Source of the DNA: Nocardia crassostreae
GTDB lineage: Bacteria; Actinomycetota; Actinomycetes; Mycobacteriales; Mycobacteriaceae
Length of the DNA stretch: 64,000 nt
Direction: 5' to 3'
Assembly: GCF_001613405.1 (NCBI RefSeq)
Contig: NZ_BDCH01000028.1
Coordinates: 186,001-250,000 of the forward strand
Shown here: in pieces, positions 34,979-43,519 of the stretch
Position numbering within the stretch: the first letter of the stretch is position 1
Layout of the letters: each line of letters opens with the position of its first letter
Notes under the pieces: generated by a model
Told to the model about the DNA's origin: nothing
What the model saw: only the letters and a program-made list of their open reading frames with translations
Databases searched by the model: none
Position numbers and translations under genes: made by a program

Positions 34979-35902
34979 ATGGGTGAGATCCTGCACCATC
35001 TCACACGCCTGCTGGAGCCCTTCGCTGGGCTGCTCGATTATCTGAGCCCTTGGGGGATCCCATGGCCACTGACATTCGCGCTCGTCTTCCCGCTCATCGC
35101 GGCCGTGCTGTCCGTGATGGTGTGGTGGTCACGTGGGAAGGCATGGCCCGTTGTCTGCGACTATCCCGTCACGACCACGGGTCATCCGTGCCTGAATCGC
35201 GTACTCGGGGAGTGGAATCGCTGCCGCCACCACCGTCCGGGTACGCGCCGCAGTCGTGGTCGTGAGGTTCGAGAACTGCTGCGCTGGCAGAAGGTGCAGC
35301 GCGGGGGCCGCATCGTCGAACGAGACGATATCCACGGCCGGGGTTTTCTGCGCCATCGGTCCCAGGTGCGCGGTCTCCTGTACTACCGCGGGTTCGCTCG
35401 ACCGCCGCGGGACGTGCGTCGTTTCTGGCGGACCTGGGTGAGCGAGCGGCGCGAGGATTGGCGCAAGCTGGTCGCGCAGCTGCGTGACGATGGTGTGCTG
35501 GATTTCGGAGCGCCGTTCCGGGGTGCTGCGGGCCCGTCGGCGCGAGTGGGGGTGTCCACCCGGCTGCCACAAGTCATCTGGGCCACGCGGCTGACGCTAT
35601 TGCTGGTGCTGTCCGGGCTGGTACTGGTCGGCGTCACGGTATGGCGGAACTACGAGCCCAAAAGCCCACTCAGCTACATCGCCGCATTCATTTTCACCGC
35701 CGCCTGGGCCGTGGCTCGCTACGGGATCTGGGCGGGAGCGACCGGCGACACGCGGTTTCGCTGGCGTGGCGGCTGGCTCTGGAATTCCGTGGTCCAGGCC
35801 ATGCGCTGGTTCGCCACCTTCCTGCTCGTCTCGGTTCTGGCTTCCGCCCTGATCGACCGCATCGAAACGCTTCTCGAAGGCCCCGCCGAGTTCGCGACGT
35901 AG
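34979..35902 (+). CDS. hypothetical membrane protein with Cys/His cluster
   Basis: 307 residues, family not recognised. One membrane segment at about 30-48, a long cytoplasmic basic region (about 50-195), and about three membrane segments between 203 and 300. Just after the first segment is a Cys/His cluster, VCDYPVTTTGHPCLNRVLGEWNRCRHHRPG. Read as C-x10-C-x9-C-x-HH, it looks like a zinc-binding knuckle. The middle part is rich in Arg (RRSRGREVRELLRWQKVQRGG). It is flanked by a long hairpin shared with sdhB. Alone on its strand between the aldo/keto reductase and sdh. Confidence 0.7.
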   Translation: MGEILHHLTRLLEPFAGLLDYLSPWGIPWPLTFALVFPLIAAVLSVMVWWSRGKAWPVVCDYPVTTTGHPCLNRVLGEWNRCRHHRPGTRRSRGREVRELLRWQKVQRGGRIVERDDIHGRGFLRHRSQVRGLLYYRGFARPPRDVRRFWRTWVSERREDWRKLVAQLRDDGVLDFGAPFRGAAGPSARVGVSTRLPQVIWATRLTLLLVLSGLVLVGVTVWRNYEPKSPLSYIAAFIFTAAWAVARYGIWAGATGDTRFRWRGGWLWNSVVQAMRWFATFLLVSVLASALIDRIETLLEGPAEFAT

Positions 35903-35913
35903 TGATCCGACGG

Positions 35914-35952
35914 CGAAGGCCGCCTTCATCGCAATGATGAAGGCGGCCTTCG
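35914..35952. terminator. bidirectional hairpin between hypothetical gene and sdhB
   Basis: CGAAGGCCGCCTTCATC (35914-35930) and GATGAAGGCGGCCTTCG (35936-35952) form a perfect 17-bp stem with a 5-nt loop, between two convergent genes. Very strong terminator structure for both strands. Confidence 0.85.
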
Positions 35953-35973
35953 GGTTTCGGCTGATGCCAGGTG

Positions 35974-36747
35974 TCAGCGGGCGAAGAGGAGGGCGCGCTT
36001 GACTTCCTGGATGGCCTTGGTGACCTCGATGCCGCGGGGGCAGGCGTCGGTGCAGTTGAAGGTGGTGCGGCAGCGCCAGACACCCTCGACGTCGTTGAGG
36101 ATGTCCAGGCGTTCGCGGGCGGCTTCGTCGCGGCTGTCGAAGATGAAGCGGTGGGCGTTCACGATGGCGGCCGGGCCGAAGTAGCTGCCGTCGCTCCAGT
36201 ACACGGGGCAAGAGGTGGTGCAGCAGGCGCACAGGATGCACTTGGTGGTGTCGTCGAAGCGGGCGCGGTCGTGCTGGGACTGGATGCGCTCGCGGGTCGG
36301 CTCGTTGCCCGTGGTGATGAGGTAGGGCTTCACCGCCTTGAAGGCGTCGAAGAACGGCTCCATGTTCACCACGAGATCCTTCTCCACGGGCAGGCCGCGG
36401 ATGGGCTCGACGGTGACGGTGATGTCCTTGCCGTTCTTGGGCAGCATGTCCTTCATGAGGAGCTTGCAGGCCAGCCGGTTGACGCCGTTGATGCGCATGG
36501 CATCCGAACCGCACACGCCGTGGGCGCAGGAGCGGCGGAAGGTGAGCGTGCCATCGATGTAGGACTTGATGTAGATGAGCACGTTCAGGAACCGGTCGGT
36601 GGGAAGCACCGGGACCTTGAACTCGTCCCAGTGATTGCCCTGAGCGTCCTCCGGATTGAACCGGGCGATCTTGACGGTAATGATCGTCGAGCCGTCCGGA
36701 ACCGGCGCCGGCGCCTGGGCAGCACCCTTCTCGAGAGTGGCAGTCAT
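35974..36747 (-). CDS. sdhB: succinate dehydrogenase iron-sulfur subunit
   Basis: 257 residues. The [2Fe-2S] ligand loop is RRSCAHGVCGSDAM (C74, C79, D82) with C94 in RLACK; Asp in the third position is also seen in E. coli SdhB. The [4Fe-4S]/[3Fe-4S] motifs are CILCACCTTSCPVYW and CRTTFNCTDACPRGI. Carries electrons from the SdhA flavin to the quinone site of complex II. The start overlaps the sdhA stop by one base (TGATG). Last gene of the sdhCDAB operon. Confidence 0.96.
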   Translation of the reverse strand: MTATLEKGAAQAPAPVPDGSTIITVKIARFNPEDAQGNHWDEFKVPVLPTDRFLNVLIYIKSYIDGTLTFRRSCAHGVCGSDAMRINGVNRLACKLLMKDMLPKNGKDITVTVEPIRGLPVEKDLVVNMEPFFDAFKAVKPYLITTGNEPTRERIQSQHDRARFDDTTKCILCACCTTSCPVYWSDGSYFGPAAIVNAHRFIFDSRDEAARERLDILNDVEGVWRCRTTFNCTDACPRGIEVTKAIQEVKRALLFAR

Positions 36748-38516
36748 CAGTACTTACGCTCCATCGGCTCGTAACGGGTCTGCACGACCGGCTTGTAGTC
36801 CAAGCGGGTCTCGGAGATGAGCTCCGGGCTCTGCTTGTACGCCATGGTGTGGCGCATGAAGTTGACGTCGTCGCGGTCCGGGTAGTCCTCGCGGGCGTGG
36901 CCGCCGCGCGATTCCTTGCGGTTCAGCGCACCCGCCACGGTCACCTCGGCCAGCTCCAGCAGGAAGCCCAGCTCGACGGCCTCGAGCAGATCGCTGTTGT
37001 AGCGACGGCCCTTGTCCTGCACGGTGATCCGGGTGTAGCGCTCCTTGAGCGCGTGGATGATGGTCAGCATCTCCTTGAGGCTGTCCTCGGTCCGGTACAC
37101 ACCGGCCTTGTCATCCATGGCGTTCTGCAGCTCGGTGCGGATATCGGCCACGCGCTCGTTGCCGTGATCGGACAGGATCAGCGCCAGCCAGTCCTGCACC
37201 ATCTGCGCCGGGTTCTCCGGCATCTCCACGAACTCCGCACGCTGGGCGTACTCGGCGGCGGCGATACCGGCGCGGCGGCCGAACACATTGATGTCCAGCA
37301 GCGAGTTGGTGCCCAGACGGTTCGCGCCGTGCACCGACACGCACGCGCACTCGCCCGCGGCGTACAGGCCGGGGACGATATCGGTGTTGTTGCGCAGCAC
37401 CTCACCGCGAATGCGGGTCGGGATGCCACCCATCACGTAGTGACAGGTCGGCATGACCGGCACCGGCTCCTTCACCGGGTCCACGCCCAGGTAGGTGCGG
37501 GAGAACTCGGTGATGTCCGGGAGCTTCTCCTCCAGGACGTCCTCGCCGAGGTGGGTCACGTCGATGAGCACGTAATCCTTGTTCGGACCCGCGCCGCGGC
37601 CCTCGCGGACCTCCTGGACCATGGAGCGCGCGACGATGTCACGCGGCGCGAGGTCCTTGATGGTGGGCGCGTAGCGCTCCATGAAGCGCTCGCCGGAGGC
37701 ATTGCGCAGAATGCCGCCCTCGCCACGCACCGCCTCGGAGATCAGGATACCCAGGCCCGCAAGACCTGTCGGATGGAACTGGTGGAACTCCATGTCCTCG
37801 AGCGGCAGGCCCTTGCGGAACACGATGGCCATACCGTCGCCGGTCAGCGTGTGCGCGTTCGAGGTGGTCTTGTACATGCGGCCCGAACCGCCGGTCGCGA
37901 AGATGATCGACTTCGCGTGGAACACATGCAGTTCGCCGGTGGCCAGCTCGTAGGCCACCACGCCGGTCGCGACGGGGCCGCGCTCGGTATCGGTGAGAAC
38001 CAGGTCCAGCACGTAGAACTCGTTGAAGAACTCCACGTCGTGCTTGACGCAGTTCTGGTACAGCGTCTGCAGGATCATGTGGCCGGTGCGGTCGGCCGCG
38101 TAGCAGGCGCGGCGGACGGGCGCCTTGCCGTGATCGCGGGTGTGACCGCCGAAGCGGCGCTGATCGATCTTGCCTTCGGGGGTCCGGTTGAACGGCAGAC
38201 CCACCTTCTCCAGGTCCAGCACGGCGTCGATGGCCTCCTTGGCCATAATCTCCGCGGCGTCCTGATCGACGATGTAGTCACCACCCTTGACGGTGTCGAA
38301 GGTGTGCCACTCCCAGTTGTCCTCTTCCACGTTCGCCAGCGCGGCGCACATGCCGCCCTGCGCCGCGCCGGTGTGGCTGCGGGTCGGGTAGAGCTTGGTC
38401 AGCACGGCGGTGCGGACCCGGGGACCGGCCTCGATCGCGGCGCGCATACCCGCGCCACCGGCACCGACGATGATGACGTCGTAGCGGTGCTCCTGAATCG
38501 GTCGAGATTCGCTCAT
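36747..38516 (-). CDS. sdhA: succinate dehydrogenase flavoprotein subunit
   Basis: 589 residues from the ATG at 38516. FAD-binding Rossmann motif VIIVGAGGAGMRAAIEA; covalent-FAD His in RSHTGAAQGGMCAAL; active-site blocks RFGGHTRDHGK, MEFHQFHPTG, RGEGGILRNASGERFMERY and the C-terminal ESRGGHAREDYPDRDD. All are consistent with an active succinate:quinone oxidoreductase. 14 bp after sdhD on the same strand. Confidence 0.97.
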   Translation of the reverse strand: MSESRPIQEHRYDVIIVGAGGAGMRAAIEAGPRVRTAVLTKLYPTRSHTGAAQGGMCAALANVEEDNWEWHTFDTVKGGDYIVDQDAAEIMAKEAIDAVLDLEKVGLPFNRTPEGKIDQRRFGGHTRDHGKAPVRRACYAADRTGHMILQTLYQNCVKHDVEFFNEFYVLDLVLTDTERGPVATGVVAYELATGELHVFHAKSIIFATGGSGRMYKTTSNAHTLTGDGMAIVFRKGLPLEDMEFHQFHPTGLAGLGILISEAVRGEGGILRNASGERFMERYAPTIKDLAPRDIVARSMVQEVREGRGAGPNKDYVLIDVTHLGEDVLEEKLPDITEFSRTYLGVDPVKEPVPVMPTCHYVMGGIPTRIRGEVLRNNTDIVPGLYAAGECACVSVHGANRLGTNSLLDINVFGRRAGIAAAEYAQRAEFVEMPENPAQMVQDWLALILSDHGNERVADIRTELQNAMDDKAGVYRTEDSLKEMLTIIHALKERYTRITVQDKGRRYNSDLLEAVELGFLLELAEVTVAGALNRKESRGGHAREDYPDRDDVNFMRHTMAYKQSPELISETRLDYKPVVQTRYEPMERKY

Positions 38517-38530
38517 CGAGTTGGCCGTTC

Positions 38531-38962
38531 CTAACTGATGTTGGGGTCGAAGGTGAAGATGACGTAGGTGCCGGTCACGCAGACCAGGATCATCGAGATC
38601 ACCAGCAGGGTCTTCAGACAGAACCGGGTGGAGTCCTTGCGGGCGTAGTCGTCGATGACCGTGCGCAGGCCGTTGCCGCCGTGCAGCTGGGCCAGCCACA
38701 GCATGGACAGATCCCAGATCTGCCAGAACGGGGAGGCCCAGCGGCCCGCCACGAACGCGAAGTTCAGGCGCTGCACGCCGCCGTCGATCATCAGCATGAT
38801 GAACATGTGGCCGATGACCAGGAACACCAGCAGGATTCCGGAGAAGCGCATGAACAGCCACGCGTACTTCTCGAAGTTGTTCCCGGTGGTGCGGCGGGGC
38901 GCGCGCGGCGCGTCCAGGCTGGCGGGGCGGTCGTAGGACTTGCCCAGGATGGGTGCGGTCAT
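38531..38962 (-). CDS. sdhD: succinate dehydrogenase membrane anchor subunit
   Basis: 143 residues with three membrane segments (about 37-57, 70-92, 117-138). FMRFSGILLVFLVIGHMFIM holds a likely heme-ligand His, and LAQLHGGNGLRTVIDDYARKD is the typical inter-helix loop of this anchor. Co-transcribed with sdhC (4-bp gap) and sdhA. Confidence 0.93.
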   Translation of the reverse strand: MTAPILGKSYDRPASLDAPRAPRRTTGNNFEKYAWLFMRFSGILLVFLVIGHMFIMLMIDGGVQRLNFAFVAGRWASPFWQIWDLSMLWLAQLHGGNGLRTVIDDYARKDSTRFCLKTLLVISMILVCVTGTYVIFTFDPNIS

Positions 38963-38966
38963 GGTG

Positions 38967-39362
38967 TCAGTGCTCCGTCAGCAGGTAGAAGAACTGGCGG
39001 CCGACGCCCGCGCCAGCGATCAGGATCCACAGCGCCAGCACGATCCACAGCATCTGCCGCTGGTAGCGCGGGCCCTTCTCCCAGAAGTCGACCAGGATGA
39101 TCCGGATGCCGTTGAACGCGTGGAACAGCACGCAGACAACCAGGCCCATTTCCATCAGGGCGACGATCGGCGTCTTGTAGGTCTCGATCGCTTGGTCGTA
39201 GGTGTCCGGGCTGACACGCACCAGCGCGGTATCCAGCACGTGGACGAACAGGAAGAAGAAGATCGTCACGCCGGTGATGCGGTGCAGGGCCCAGGACCAC
39301 ATGCCCGGGTCGCCACGGTAAAGGGTCCGCTTCGGCTTGGCCGGAGCTTCTAGCGTGGTCAT
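38967..39362 (-). CDS. sdhC: succinate dehydrogenase cytochrome b556 subunit
   Basis: 131 residues from the ATG at 39362 (GGAGG 10-14 nt upstream; another ATG at 39380). Three membrane segments. WSWALHRITGVTIFFFLFVHVLDTALV contains the quinone-site Ser/Arg region and the heme-ligand His. VCVLFHAFNGIRIILVDF is the conserved second-helix block. First gene of the sdh operon; an iron-box-like site lies about 220 bp upstream. Confidence 0.94.
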   Translation of the reverse strand: MTTLEAPAKPKRTLYRGDPGMWSWALHRITGVTIFFFLFVHVLDTALVRVSPDTYDQAIETYKTPIVALMEMGLVVCVLFHAFNGIRIILVDFWEKGPRYQRQMLWIVLALWILIAGAGVGRQFFYLLTEH

Positions 39363-39578
39363 AGAGTGCGGTGCCTCCAACGTCGTCGATGGACCCGGTC
39401 AGATCCGGCGCGGAGCCTAAGGACTGTCGATAACACCAGCTCACAGCCGGAATCACAGTCCGGTGGCAGTGCTGCAGGCCCGTTGTCGGGAACCTGAACC
39501 GATCTGTCGTGAACTCTAATCCTCGGGTGTTGGGGGAACTAATTCGGCGTGCCGCTCGTTGGCTCGTTTTGTGTTGAG

Positions 39579-39597
39579 TTAGGTTTGCCTTTCCTGA
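39579..39597. promoter_or_regulatory. IdeR/DtxR-like iron box between sdhC and cdd
   Basis: TTAGGTTTGCCTTTCCTGA matches the consensus TTAGGTTAGSCTAACCTAA at 15 of 19 positions by eye. It lies 66 bp before the cdd start and about 217 bp before the divergent sdhC start. Fe-dependent control of iron-rich complex II is known in corynebacteria through the DtxR-RipA circuit. Binding here is inferred. Confidence 0.45.
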
Positions 39598-39662
39598 TTT
39601 TCGATGGGGTGCGAGAGCGCATTTCTGTGGCTACCGTCACGTTCGTGGGAGGATGGTCCGTT

Positions 39663-40064
39663 ATGTCGGAAATTGCCTGGGATTCCTTGCGCGACAAGGC
39701 TTTTGAGGCGATGAAAAGCGCGTACGCGCCCTACTCCCGATTCCCCGTCGGGGCCGCGGCTCTCACCGCGGATGGGCGAATTGTGAGTGGCTGCAATGTG
39801 GAAAATATCTCATACGGTTTGGGCCTGTGTGCCGAATGCGTACTGGTCGGTAACTTGATTTCCTCGGGTGGGGGACGGTTGCTGGCCGTCTCGGTCTGCG
39901 ACTCGCGCGGCGAAATCCTGATGCCCTGCGGGCGCTGCCGACAGATCCTGTTCGAGCATGGCGGGAACGAGGTCCTCATCGATCACCGCGGCGCGCCGGT
40001 GCCGCTGCGCACCCTGCTGCCGGATGCCTTCGGGCCCGACGATCTCGCCGCGGGGCAGCAGTAG
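39663..40064 (+). CDS. cdd: cytidine deaminase
   Basis: 133 residues, the homotetrameric small type. ATG at 39663 with GGGAGG 9 nt upstream. Substrate motif FPVGAAALTADGRIVSGCNVEN; zinc and catalytic Glu in LCAECVLV; the two further zinc cysteines in MPCGRCRQ. Deaminates cytidine and deoxycytidine to uridine and deoxyuridine. Followed by deoA and add in a salvage group co-directional over 3 kb. Confidence 0.96.
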   Translation: MSEIAWDSLRDKAFEAMKSAYAPYSRFPVGAAALTADGRIVSGCNVENISYGLGLCAECVLVGNLISSGGGRLLAVSVCDSRGEILMPCGRCRQILFEHGGNEVLIDHRGAPVPLRTLLPDAFGPDDLAAGQQ

Positions 40065-40111
40065 CGGCCAGTAGCCCGCGAATTCCGCGCACCCGTGCCA
40101 GGGTTGGAGGG

Positions 40112-41404
40112 ATGAGCGTGCACTCGGCTGTAGACGTGATCCGGACCAAGCGCGACGGGGGAGAGCTCACCGACGCGCAGATCGATTGGGTGGTGGACGC
40201 GTTCACACGCGGGCAGGTCGCCGACGAGCAGATGTCGGCGCTGGCCATGGCCATCGTGTGGCGCGGGATGACGCGCCGCGAAACCGCGCGCTGGACCGCC
40301 GCCATGATCAACTCCGGGAAACGGCTGGACTTCTCGGACCTGCCGCGCCCCACCGTCGACAAGCATTCCACCGGCGGGGTGGGCGACAAGATCACGCTGC
40401 CGCTCTCGCCGCTGGTGGCGGCGTGCGGTGCGTCCGTACCGCAGCTGTCCGGGCGCGGGCTCGGCCATACCGGCGGCACGCTCGACAAGCTGGAGGCGAT
40501 TCCCGGCTGGCAGGCCGACATTCCGGTGGACCGGATGCGCGAGATCCTCGCCGATCCCGCCATCGGCGCGGTGGTGTGCGCGGCCGGAGCCGATCTCGCG
40601 CCCGCCGACAAACGGCTCTACGCGCTGCGTGATGTCACCGGGACCGTGGAATCCATCCCCCTGATCGCCAGCTCCATCATGAGCAAGAAGATCGCCGAGG
40701 GCACCGGGGCGCTGGTGCTGGATGTGAAGGTCGGGCGCGGCGCATTCCTGAAGGAGCTCGCACAGGCCCGCGAATTGGCCACCGCTATGGTCGAACTCGG
40801 CACCGATGCCGGGGTGTGCACCGTGGCGCTGCTCACCGCCATGGACACGCCCCTGGGCAACACCGCGGGGAATGCACTCGAGGTCGCCGAATCGCTCGAG
40901 GTGCTGGCCGGGGGCGGTCCGGCCGATATCGTCGAGCTGACCCTGGCACTGGCGCGGGAAATGCTGGTCCAGGCCGGAATCGACGATATCGATCCGGCGG
41001 ATGCGCTGGCCGATGGCCGGGCCATGGATCACTGGCGCACCATGGTGCGCGCGCAGGGCGGGGATCCGGACGCGGCGCTGCCGGTGGCGCGCCACACCGA
41101 GATCCTGGACGCGCCCGCGACCGGGACGCTCACCCGGCTCGATGCCCTGGATGTCGGTCTCGCCGCCTGGCGGCTGGGCGCGGGCCGCGCGCGTCAGGGC
41201 GGTCCGGTGCAAGCGGGCGCGGGCATCCGAATCCATGCCAAGCCAGGCGATTCCATCAAGGCGGGCGAGCCGCTGCTGACCCTGCACACCGATACCCCCG
41301 AGGCGTTCCCAGCCGCGCTGGACGCCTTGCGGGACGCGTTCACCATCGAGGACGCCGCACCGCGCCCCGCTGCGCCCCTGGTGCTCGATCGCATTACGGC
41401 GTAG
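40112..41404 (+). CDS. deoA: thymidine phosphorylase
   Basis: 430 residues. Phosphate-binding signature KHSTGGVGDK (84-93) and the SGRGLGHTGGTLDKLEAIPGW block, with DVTGTVESIPLIASSIMSKKIAEG. The C-terminal all-beta part has an RQGGPVQAGAGI stretch. Cleaves thymidine or deoxyuridine to base plus deoxyribose 1-phosphate. GGAGGGATG start. 47 bp after cdd. Confidence 0.96.
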   Translation: MSVHSAVDVIRTKRDGGELTDAQIDWVVDAFTRGQVADEQMSALAMAIVWRGMTRRETARWTAAMINSGKRLDFSDLPRPTVDKHSTGGVGDKITLPLSPLVAACGASVPQLSGRGLGHTGGTLDKLEAIPGWQADIPVDRMREILADPAIGAVVCAAGADLAPADKRLYALRDVTGTVESIPLIASSIMSKKIAEGTGALVLDVKVGRGAFLKELAQARELATAMVELGTDAGVCTVALLTAMDTPLGNTAGNALEVAESLEVLAGGGPADIVELTLALAREMLVQAGIDDIDPADALADGRAMDHWRTMVRAQGGDPDAALPVARHTEILDAPATGTLTRLDALDVGLAAWRLGAGRARQGGPVQAGAGIRIHAKPGDSIKAGEPLLTLHTDTPEAFPAALDALRDAFTIEDAAPRPAAPLVLDRITA

Positions 41405-41432
41405 CGGCGGCCCTCCGCGAATATTCGATGAC

Positions 41433-41461
41433 GCCCGCACGACCGGCAGCAACGTGCGGGC
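41433..41461 (+). terminator. candidate hairpin after deoA
   Basis: GCCCGCAC (41433-41440) and GTGCGGGC (41454-41461) form an 8-bp stem with a 13-nt loop, 29 bp after the deoA stop. The long loop makes it a weak candidate. Confidence 0.35.
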
Positions 41462-41589
41462 TACGAATCGCCAAATTGAGAATGGACACAGGCCCACCCG
41501 CCGCCCGACCACCACCCCTCACGGAGTCGCTGCGCGACGCGGTATTCGATCGTGGTGCCGCAGAACGTGAATGCGGCTACCGTTTGAAC

Positions 41590-42681
41590 ATGACTGGACC
41601 GACGCCTCTCACTCTCGCCTCAATCCGCCAGGCTCCGAAGGCGGTCCTGCACGATCGCCTGGACGGCGGGCTGCGCCCCGCGACCGTCCTGGAACTCGCC
41701 CGCGACTGCGGTTACGACCAGCTACCGGCCGACAATGCCGAAGCCCTCGGCGCCTGGTTCCGTGATGCGGCAGACAGCGGATCGCTCGAGCTGTACCTGG
41801 AAACCTTCGCGCACACCGTCGCCGTCATGCAGACGCCGGAGGGCTTGCGCCGGGTCGCCCGCGAATGCGCCCAGGACCTGGCCGCCGACGGCGTCGTCTA
41901 CGCCGAGGTGCGCTTCGCCCCCGAACAGCATCTCGAGGCGGGCCTCACCCTCGACGAGGTCGTGGAACACACCCTCGCCGGATTCCGCGAGGGCGAGGCC
42001 CTGGCCGCCGCCGCGGGCACGCCCATCCGCACGGTCTGCCTCCTCACCGCCATGCGCCACGCGGCCCGCTCCCTCGAGATCGCCGAACTCACCGTCCGCT
42101 GGCGCGACCGCGGCGTCGGCGGCTTCGATATCGCGGGCGCGGAGGCTGGGTACCCTCCCACCCGCCACCTCGACGCCTTCGAATACATGCGCGCCAACAG
42201 CGCCCACTTCACGATTCACGCCGGTGAGGCCTTCGGCCTGCCGTCCATCCACGAGGCCCTGGCCTTCTGCGGCTGCGACCGCCTCGGTCACGGCGTCCGC
42301 ATCACCGACGACATCACCGACGCCCCCGACGGCCCCCGCCTCGGCCTGGTCGCAAACTACGTGCGCGACAAGCGAATCCCCCTCGAACTCTATCCCTCCT
42401 CCAACGTCCAGACCGGCGCCGTCCCCTCCCTCGACAAGCACCCCTTCGACCTCCTGGCCCGCCTCCGCTTCCGCGTCACCGTCAACACCGACAACCGCCT
42501 CATGAGCGACACCACCATGAGCAAGGAAATACTGAAGCTCTCGGAAACCTTCGGCTACGGCTGGAGCGACCTGGAACGCTTCACCATCAACGCCATGAAA
42601 TCGGCCTTCATCCCCTTCCCCGACCGCCTCCGCCTGATCGACGAAGTCATCAAACCCGGCTACGCCGTCCTCATCGGCTAG
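41590..42681 (+). CDS. add: adenosine deaminase with a substituted zinc ligand
   Basis: 363 residues from the ATG at 41590, full length for the family. Most catalytic blocks are intact: FDIAGAEAG, FTIHAGEAFG (zinc His and catalytic Glu), CDRLGHGVRI (His) and NTDNRLMSD (Asp). However, the first zinc motif reads LHDRLDGG (H21, D22, R23) where the family has LHDHLDGG. Codon CGC at 41656-41658 thus replaces the expected CAC/CAT. That His is one of the zinc ligands, so loss of or severe reduction in activity is predicted. Last gene of the salvage group. Confidence 0.93.
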   Translation: MTGPTPLTLASIRQAPKAVLHDRLDGGLRPATVLELARDCGYDQLPADNAEALGAWFRDAADSGSLELYLETFAHTVAVMQTPEGLRRVARECAQDLAADGVVYAEVRFAPEQHLEAGLTLDEVVEHTLAGFREGEALAAAAGTPIRTVCLLTAMRHAARSLEIAELTVRWRDRGVGGFDIAGAEAGYPPTRHLDAFEYMRANSAHFTIHAGEAFGLPSIHEALAFCGCDRLGHGVRITDDITDAPDGPRLGLVANYVRDKRIPLELYPSSNVQTGAVPSLDKHPFDLLARLRFRVTVNTDNRLMSDTTMSKEILKLSETFGYGWSDLERFTINAMKSAFIPFPDRLRLIDEVIKPGYAVLIG

Positions 42682-42682
42682 C

Positions 42683-42759
42683 GTTCACACCCTTTCTCCC
42701 CGGTTCACACCGTCTATCGCCGTCTATAGGGGGTGTGCACCGTGGACAAGGGGTGTGAA
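42683..42759. repeat. short repeats GTTCACACC x2 and inverted GGTGTGAA
   Basis: GTTCACACC occurs at 42683-42691 and 42703-42711, and the reverse-complement core GGTGTGAA at 42752-42759, with GGTGTG also near 42732. They fill the gap between add and the hot-dog gene at 42791. Possibly regulatory for the latter; no regulator is suggested. Confidence 0.4.
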
Positions 42760-42790
42760 GCACCGGTTCGGGTCATTACCGTAGCGAAGT

Positions 42791-43453
42791 ATGAGGACGT
42801 TGGAGATTCCCGCCAGATTCAATGGCCCGCCGGGCTCCGGCAATGGCGGCTATGTGGCGGGATTGCTGGCCGAGCAGCGGGACGAGCCTGTGGTGAAGGT
42901 GATTCTGCGGGGGCCGCCGCCGCTCGAGGTGCCGTTGCGGGTTGCGGAGGGGCGGCTCTACGACGGGGAGAACCTGTTGGTGGATTCCGCTGTGGGGGAG
43001 TTCGACGCGGATGCGCCACCGGCGGTGTCGTACGCGGAGGCCGCTGCTGCGCGCAGTGAATACCAGGGCAACGAGTTGTTCGGGCACTGCTTCGTGTGCG
43101 GGACGCAGCGGGAGGACGGGCTGGCGATCGAAGCCGGGGCGGTGGGCGAGGGCATGGTGGCCGCGCCGTGGACGCCGGATGGCACGGTGCCCATCGGCGC
43201 GCCGCTGCTGTGGGCCGCCATGGACTGTCCGGGCGGGTGGTCGCTGCCTGAAATGTTCTCTAGCCCAGCGGTTCTCGGGTCCATGACGGGTACCGTGCTG
43301 GATCGTCCGGCGGCCGGTGAGCAGTGCGTCGTGGTCGGGCAGCTGCGGGGGGAGCAGGGGCGCAAGGGGTTGACCGCGACCGCGGTCTACGGGGCCGACG
43401 GGCGGTTGTTGTGCCGGTCCGAACAGGTGTGGATCAGGCTCGGGGCGTCCTGA
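42791..43453 (+). CDS. hot-dog-fold thioesterase-like protein
   Basis: 220 residues. It begins LEIPARFNGPPGSGNGGYVAG, with the Asn-Gly-Gly-Tyr of acyl-CoA thioesterase-like double hot-dog proteins. The middle has FGHCFVCGTQREDGLAI, the CFVCG-x-GL block used by PaaI/4HBT relatives, then the second half with APLLWAAMDCPGGWS. Likely binds an acyl thioester; no catalytic residue is assigned. A hairpin at 43474-43501 follows. Stand-alone between add and the convergent acidic protein. Confidence 0.72.
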   Translation: MRTLEIPARFNGPPGSGNGGYVAGLLAEQRDEPVVKVILRGPPPLEVPLRVAEGRLYDGENLLVDSAVGEFDADAPPAVSYAEAAAARSEYQGNELFGHCFVCGTQREDGLAIEAGAVGEGMVAAPWTPDGTVPIGAPLLWAAMDCPGGWSLPEMFSSPAVLGSMTGTVLDRPAAGEQCVVVGQLRGEQGRKGLTATAVYGADGRLLCRSEQVWIRLGAS

Positions 43454-43473
43454 CACCGGTGTTGAAATGACTT

Positions 43474-43501
43474 GGGCTGCACCTGATTACAGGTGCGGCC
43501 C
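43474..43501. terminator. hairpin between convergent genes
   Basis: GGGCTGCACCTG (43474-43485) and CAGGTGCGGCCC (43490-43501) pair with one mismatch around an ATTA loop, between the hot-dog gene and the convergent acidic protein gene. Confidence 0.7.
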
Positions 43502-43519
43502 ACGTCGTGTTCGGGTGTG

